Positions 60,260 to 64,000 of a stretch of 64,000 bases of DNA are shown piece by piece. Made by a program: the position numbers and the translations under genes. The DNA is taken from the NCBI GenBank assembly GCA_030159075.1, contig BROG01000027.1, positions 1,623,501-1,687,500 of the forward strand, read 5' to 3'. Each line of letters opens with the position of its first letter. Within the stretch, counting starts at the first letter, position 1. Origin of the DNA: Atrina japonica. Lineage: Eukaryota; Mollusca; Bivalvia; Pterioida; Pinnidae. Below the pieces are notes generated by a model. The model searched no databases, was not told the DNA's origin, and saw only the letters and a program-made list of their open reading frames with translations.

Positions 60260-60800
60260 GATTCTGAGTAGTTATAGGCAGCTCTCCGGTGCGCCATTTG
60301 AATTTTGCCGCTAGGGGGCGCCACCAGTGGCGCTGTTGATGACGTCATCAGAATACTGGCTTCTGATTGGTCAATTCAAATGTGTGACGTCATAACCGGA
60401 AGTGCGTCATACCGGAAGTGAGGTCATGTGTCATGGGCAATAAGGAGAAAAGAGCCAATCGTTGAGCTTGGAGGCGTGTCTATGACCGGAGTGGAAGGTT
60501 GCGGGGGCGGCCATTTTTGGTTAAGGAGCCAATGAGAGCCTTCGTTACAAGATGATGGGGTCACGAGAGGTCGCGAGAGGTCACGTGAGTTCACGAGAAG
60601 TCAACGGGAAGAGAGAGAAGATGGGTTTTTCCAGTTTTGAGCTGAGAGTGAATCTATTTTTAGAACCGAAACTTTGGGTTTTTCCAGGTTTGTGAAACTA
60701 GCAGTTGGTGGCGCTACCGTCGGTGAAACTAGTAGTTGGTGGCGCCACCGTCGTTGAGAGTTGTGTATCATGCGCATGCGCGAGAAGCGATAGGCCGAGC
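60260..60800. promoter_or_regulatory. GC-rich zone with CRE, ETS, GC-box and NRF1-like motifs
   Basis: Within about 500 bp: two TGACGTCA-type sites (about 60,339 and 60,388), two ACCGGAAGTG ETS sites (about 60,394 and 60,412), CCAAT boxes, GGGGGCGG (about 60,502), repeated GGTCACGAGAGG/GGTCGCGAGAGG text, and TGCGCATGCGCGA (about 60,770). The base composition contrasts with the surrounding AT-rich DNA. It may be the end or enhancer region of the second Polinton-like element. The motif reading uses vertebrate/insect consensus and is untested. Confidence 0.45.
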
Positions 60801-60854
60801 TCGATTCAAGCTTGAACTAAGACTTGTACTAAGGCTTGTAGAGTGACGAGTATG

Positions 60855-61160
60855 TACAAAGGGAGATCACTCTGTAAGACTTTACAGGTGAAACAAAGGG
60901 AGATTACTCTGTATAGCTTGTATGAGTAGGACTAAAGGGAGATCACTCTGTATAGACTGTATAGGTGAAACAAAGGAGATTACTCTGTATAGACTCTATA
61001 GGTGGAAACAAAGGGAGATTACTCTGTATAGAATGTAGAGATGGGGAAAAGGGAGATTACTCTGTATAGACTGTATAGATGAAACAAAGGGAGATTACTC
61101 TGTATAGACTATAGGGTGGAACAAAAGGGATGATGACTCTTTATGGGCTGTAGGCAATAA
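60855..61160 (+). repeat. Minisatellite, about 40-bp unit, seven copies
   Basis: The unit AAAGGGAGATTACTCTGTAT followed by AGACTGTATAGGTGAAAC repeats with small length changes; the last copy is degenerate. No open frame. Confidence 0.85.
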
Positions 61161-61315
61161 ACCAGAATTTTGTTAGAATTGATTTCTATCTCATAAAATT
61201 TGTTCAATCAAGTAAATAAAGATTAACTTACTTACTACTAGACTTACCACTATAGTATAACACAACACAAAAACTGCATCGTTTCAGTTAAGGTTTCTTT
61301 CGTGTAAGTTAGTGT

Positions 61316-61331
61316 GGCCCTGAAAAGGGCC
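61316..61331 (-). terminator. Histone-type mRNA 3' stem-loop
   Basis: The minus strand reads GGCCCTTTTCAGGGCC, an exact six-base-pair stem and four-base TTTC-type loop matching the metazoan replication-dependent histone consensus GGYYCTTTTCAGRRCC. It has A-rich 5' flank (CAAAC) and ACACTA 3'. About 14 nt downstream lies CGAAAGAAACC (61,292-61,302), a good U7 snRNA downstream element. It sits 40 bp after the stop of the minus-strand short frame. Confidence 0.8.
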
Positions 61332-61371
61332 GTTTGTTTTTTCGGGTTTAAAAAACCCTATTCCCCGTCCA

Positions 61372-61470
61372 TCAACGTCGCAACTGACTTTTTGCACTTC
61401 TTTTTTCCTTTATCAGTCGTCTAATTTCCTGCTCCTGCAGCCTCAGAAGTCTCAAATCTGCCTGAGCCAT
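61372..61470 (-). CDS. 32-residue basic coiled frame before the histone-type stem-loop
   Basis: ATG at 61,470 in CCATGG context. The frame reads MAQADLRLLRLQEQEIRRLI, then a Lys/Arg-rich end, TGA at 61,372. It overlaps the preceding Pro-rich frame by 19 bp in another phase. The two may have been one protein split by a one-base indel, with this as its basic helical C-terminus. No family recognised. Confidence 0.4.
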   Translation of the reverse strand: MAQADLRLLRLQEQEIRRLIKEKRSAKSQLRR

Positions 61471-61649
61471 GGTATACTGCAAACAGCCCTGGGTGCAGGA
61501 GGTCTAGGGGGTGGTACCCTAAAGCTGCAAGGTGGCGGTGGCCGACGGGGAGTAGGTCGTACTACTGTCACTTTTCGTTTCGGCGACGAACACCTGTGAA
61601 TTCCTCTGACAAAATCTGTTTCACTTAAAATATCTCCAAACCTGTCCAT
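61452..61649 (-). CDS. Short basic Pro-rich protein with histone-gene-like architecture
   Basis: The ATG at 61,649 (MDRFGDILSETDFVRGIHRC) is preferred over an upstream ATG at 61,721, because a TATATAA box at about 61,690-61,697 lies between them and would place the cap site about 15 nt before 61,649. 65 residues: an acidic start, then KRKVTVVRPTPRRPPPP and a Pro/Arg-rich end. A CRE (TGACGTCA, about 61,728) lies upstream of the TATA box, and the histone-type stem-loop lies downstream. It is not a histone fold. The family is unknown; a DNA-associated virion protein is one possibility. Confidence 0.5.
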   Translation of the reverse strand: MDRFGDILSETDFVRGIHRCSSPKRKVTVVRPTPRRPPPPCSFRVPPPRPPAPRAVCSIPWLRQI

Positions 61650-61689
61650 GGTGATGATGAACTGATACCGAGTCACATCAAATGTCTGG

Positions 61690-61697
61690 TTTATATA
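61690..61697 (-). promoter_or_regulatory. TATA box for the minus-strand short gene
   Basis: CTATATAAAC on the minus strand, about 42-48 nt upstream of the ATG at 61,649, with TGACGTCA about 30 bp further upstream. Confidence 0.5.
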
Positions 61698-61846
61698 GAG
61701 ACTATGAAACGCGCAACGCAATCAATGACGTCAGAGGTCTATTCGGAGTATGAGTTGTTTCATTGACTCCTACTACTACTACTACTCGGAACGTTTTTTG
61801 GCTTATACCTTAGATGTTTTATGCATACACTACTCAAGTGACCATG

Positions 61847-61854
61847 TATATAAA
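61847..61854 (+). promoter_or_regulatory. TATA box for the plus-strand ATPase gene
   Basis: TATATAAA lies about 65 bp before the ATG at 61,918. Two imperfect copies of CAAGTGACCATGTA / GAAGTGACCATGTA flank it. With the minus-strand TATA box it defines a divergent promoter region. Confidence 0.5.
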
Positions 61855-61917
61855 TACATGACTGAAGTGACCATGTAATATAATACTACATCTCTCAGTT
61901 TCATAACTAGTATTAAA

Positions 61918-62577
61918 ATGGCTTACTATCAGTCCATATCTCCCGATACGATACAATTAAAGCATGAATTTACCATGGTTGTGGCGGGACCTACCAAATC
62001 AGGGAAAACTGTATTTGTAAAACAGTTGATAGAATGGAAGGATCAATGGATTCATTCCCCTCCCGACAAAATTGTATGGTGTTATCGTGAATGGCAACCT
62101 GCTTATGAAATCTTACAACGGGAACATCAAGTTCACTTCGTTCAAAATATACCTGAGGATTCTTAGTTTTCTGATCCAAACTCGTCGTCACCTACTTGAC
62201 TTTGATGATATGATGGGTAGTAAAGCTCTCGATTCTATCGTAGAATGGTTTACCACGTAAAGCTCATCATCGAAACACAAGTGTGATCTACATCACTCAA
62301 AACTTGTTTGATCGTGCTAAACAATATCGTACCATAAGTCTGAATGCTCATTATCTCGTCCTGTTTAAGAATCCTAGAGTTAAATCTCAAGTGACCAGCT
62401 TATCACGTCAATTAGACCTACCAGGTTTAAACCATGCTTATCACGATGCTACAAACCGTACATGTTTATCTCTTGATTGATCTCACATCGTCTACCCCTG
62501 ATAATCTAAGATTAAGATCAGATCTGTTTCATCCTTGGTTTACGGGAGGAATAGTGCTGTATACACCTTATAAGTAG
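61918..62577 (+). pseudogene. Packaging ATPase of the second Polinton-like element, frameshifted
   Basis: MAYYQSISPDTIQLKHEF starts at 61,918. Walker A is VVAGPTKSGKTVFV (about 61,980-62,020) and Walker B falls around FDDMMGSKALDS (about 62,200). Then VIYITQNLFDRAKQYRTISL (sensor region), YLVLFKNPRVKSQV, and a C-terminus ending GGIVLYTPYK at 62,577. It aligns domain for domain with the ATPase at 52,633-53,333 but is strongly diverged, so it belongs to a different lineage. Frame changes occur near 62,165, 62,195, 62,260 and 62,460. Confidence 0.8.
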
Positions 62578-62628
62578 ACAGTCACTTTCTCTAGGGTGTC
62601 ATTTCTCGTATCCAGTTAACGTAGAATC

Positions 62629-63060
62629 ATGAATCCTTTACCTAAAGCCACCAGTAAACTGGTGACTACTCTAAGAAAATTACAATTGGAGAAAGATCCC
62701 GTCAGACGTCAAGAACTGTTAGAATTAGGTAGAGAACGCTTTATTGAAATGGTTTGGTATGGGAGCTAAAAATCTTCTGTCTGGTACCATTCCATGACTA
62801 AACCTACAGCATCGTTAATACAGAGAAAATGCTGATCATTTAAAAATTATTGCTGACCCAAAAGCTGATGAAGAGATAAGAAAACTGCTATCTTAAAACG
62901 AGGAGGGGCAGGGTTCTTAGGTGGGGTAATCATTCGATCCCTGTTACAGTGGGCTAGTCGTCTCAAGAAGAACACTGCACCTAAAAAGAAAAAAACACAC
63001 CCCCTCCTCCTAAGCAGAGAAAGCAGAGCCCTAAAAAGAAGAAGAGTCCCTAAAGAAGAA
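62629..63060 (+). pseudogene. Amphipathic pVI-like capsid-associated protein, broken
   Basis: The ATG at 62,629 opens MNPLPKATSKLVTTLRKLQL and ends at a TAA at 62,766. After frame changes, 62,896-62,975 encodes RGGAGFLGGVIIRSLLQWAS, a glycine-rich amphipathic helix, followed by Lys/Pro-rich text to about 63,060. Membrane-lytic amphipathic helices of this kind occur in adenovirus pVI-type proteins. That resemblance is compositional only. Confidence 0.4.
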
Positions 63061-63086
63061 GAGATCCTAAGAAGAAGAACCCACCA

Positions 63087-63347
63087 TTGATTCTAAAACT
63101 AAATCTGAAACAGATTCGTGAAGCTAATACAATGAATCAGGCTACTCCTACACGAATACCGTCTCCACCTGTAACCAACAGTCCTGTAGCAGGAACTTCT
63201 GCTACTGCAACATCTATCTTTGGACAACCTATACGTCTTCCTGGTAGACCTAATATCAAAATTACACAACGGAAACAACCTTCTATTACTAAGACTAAAG
63301 CAGTCCTACAGGCACTGAATGTACCTAAGAAAGTCTACTCTTACTAA
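63087..63347 (+). CDS. Hydrophilic small protein of the second element
   Basis: 86 codons; the second ATG at 63,132 (MNQATPTRIPSPPVTNSPVA) is an equally good start. Pro/Ser/Thr-rich, then basic (RKQPSITKTKAVLQAL). No family recognised. It lies between the amphipathic protein and the C2H2 mini-protein in the same orientation. Confidence 0.35.
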   Translation: MILKLNLKQIREANTMNQATPTRIPSPPVTNSPVAGTSATATSIFGQPIRLPGRPNIKITQRKQPSITKTKAVLQALNVPKKVYSY

Positions 63348-63533
63348 TACTCCCAAGCAGTCTTTGTTATTTCCCTTATTACCAAAACCTTTAACTGCTA
63401 AAGATGTATCATCTCAGCGGAAACAAACATGTTACATCTACTGTCCAAAGTCTACTTCGTTTACCTTCGTTTGCTTTCTACCTTTGGATCTCCATCATCA
63501 CCCAGTCAGCCTAAGACACAGGCTACTTCATAT

Positions 63534-63632
63534 ATGAATAGCTACAAATGTCTATGGTGTCGCGCTCTTTTTACTACGAGTAAAGAACTTCAAGATCATA
63601 AACGACTTCAACATCCTATGTTGATTATATAG
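63534..63632 (+). CDS. C2H2 zinc-finger mini-protein
   Basis: 32 codons, MNSYKCLWCRALFTTSKELQ onward. One zinc finger with C-x2-C-x12-H-x4-H spacing fills most of the protein; no linker or second finger. Alternatively it is the C-terminal exon or frame of the preceding protein. The first element's polymerase also begins with a single C2H2 finger. Confidence 0.45.
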   Translation: MNSYKCLWCRALFTTSKELQDHKRLQHPMLII

Positions 63633-63698
63633 GTTTATAAAACTACCTCAGATCATGTATTGAGTCATTTGTATAGAATACTTAGTTGTAGTGACATC

Positions 63699-64000
63699 AT
63701 GGCACCACGAAAAAGTAAGCATGGGCTTGAATCTCATGCTGCTTTGATTAAAGTCTTAGGACAAAAGCAGTATCCCTATTGAGTTTAAAAAGATGATCTT
63801 ACGGTATCCCCTGATGATAACGATCATGAAAATTTGTGAAGTGGTGTATAACATCTTAAAAGGAGTGATTCCTTTAACAAAACGCCAGAACAAACACTTG
63901 GGTTCAAAGAAACGGGTCTTAAGAAAACTAGTTCATCCTCAATTGACTGTCCCTCAACGACGTCGAATTCTAACGAATCAACAGGGTGGTGTGTTACCTT
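63699..64000 (+). pseudogene. Second copy of the LCEIALNI-KG-IP family, runs off the window
   Basis: ATG at 63,699 (MAPRKSKHGLESHAALIKVL). After a frame change near 63,775 the text ICEVVYNILKGVIPLT, then RVLRKLVHPQLTVPQRRR and NQQGGVLP, matches the family at 52,186-52,593 in order of motifs: hydrophobic helix, KG-IP, basic patch, GG/NGILP. This shared gene links the right-end DNA to the Polintons. The C-terminus is outside the window. Confidence 0.65.

Noticed and set aside
61316..61470. A host histone gene at the stem-loop
   Set aside because: No histone-fold sequence is encoded on either strand nearby, although a captured histone 3' flank remains possible.

Overview
The window is invertebrate nuclear DNA, most likely from a bivalve mollusc. 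It is AT-rich, intron-rich and crowded with repeats. It carries Penelope-like retroelement 3' ends whose GACCGGTCGACAGGGGATGC-type tails I associate with bivalve genomes, tRNA-derived SINEs, and long (TA)n, (CT)n and (GT)n tracts. The class assignment rests on recognised repeat and protein families, not on a database search.

Layout. 1-2.5 kb: a decayed Ty3/gypsy-like element on the minus strand. 2.5-9.4 kb: Penelope and non-LTR remnants, a tandem duplication with CT tracts, and a block of short palindromic GATATC repeats. 9.8-14.7 kb: a tyrosine-recombinase (DIRS/Ngaro/PAT-type) retroelement with split direct repeats and a broken pol. 15-18.5 kb: more Penelope debris and a long fold-back element. 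18.7-33.3 kb: the only clear host gene, a seven-exon sodium/solute symporter of the DUR3-like (urea transporter) branch of the SLC5 family, with an open 719-codon reading frame and introns full of mobile elements. 33.3-36.8 kb: copies of a local interspersed repeat and Penelope tails.

36,873-59,135: a complete Polinton/Maverick of 22,263 bp with about 290-bp terminal inverted repeats and a perfect 6-bp target duplication (AGTGTC). It encodes a protein-primed family B DNA polymerase (plus strand). A convergent minus-strand block encodes a tandem-PC4 protein, a chromodomain integrase, a penton-like minor capsid protein, a basic core-like protein, a hexon-like major capsid protein, an adenain-like protease, a packaging ATPase and two small conserved proteins. 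Its left arm carries subterminal repeats, a probable three-exon acidic gene, a non-LTR fragment and a nested hAT transposon. Most of the large genes carry frameshifts, so this copy is decaying or the sequence has indel errors.

60.3 kb to the window end: part of a second, strongly diverged Polinton/adintovirus-like element. It has a GC-rich promoter-like zone, a 40-bp minisatellite, a short minus-strand gene ending in a canonical histone-type 3' stem-loop, and plus-strand genes for a packaging ATPase, an amphipathic pVI-like protein, a C2H2 mini-protein and a homologue of a small protein of the first Polinton. The histone-type mRNA end and the tandem-PC4 gene are the most unexpected observations.
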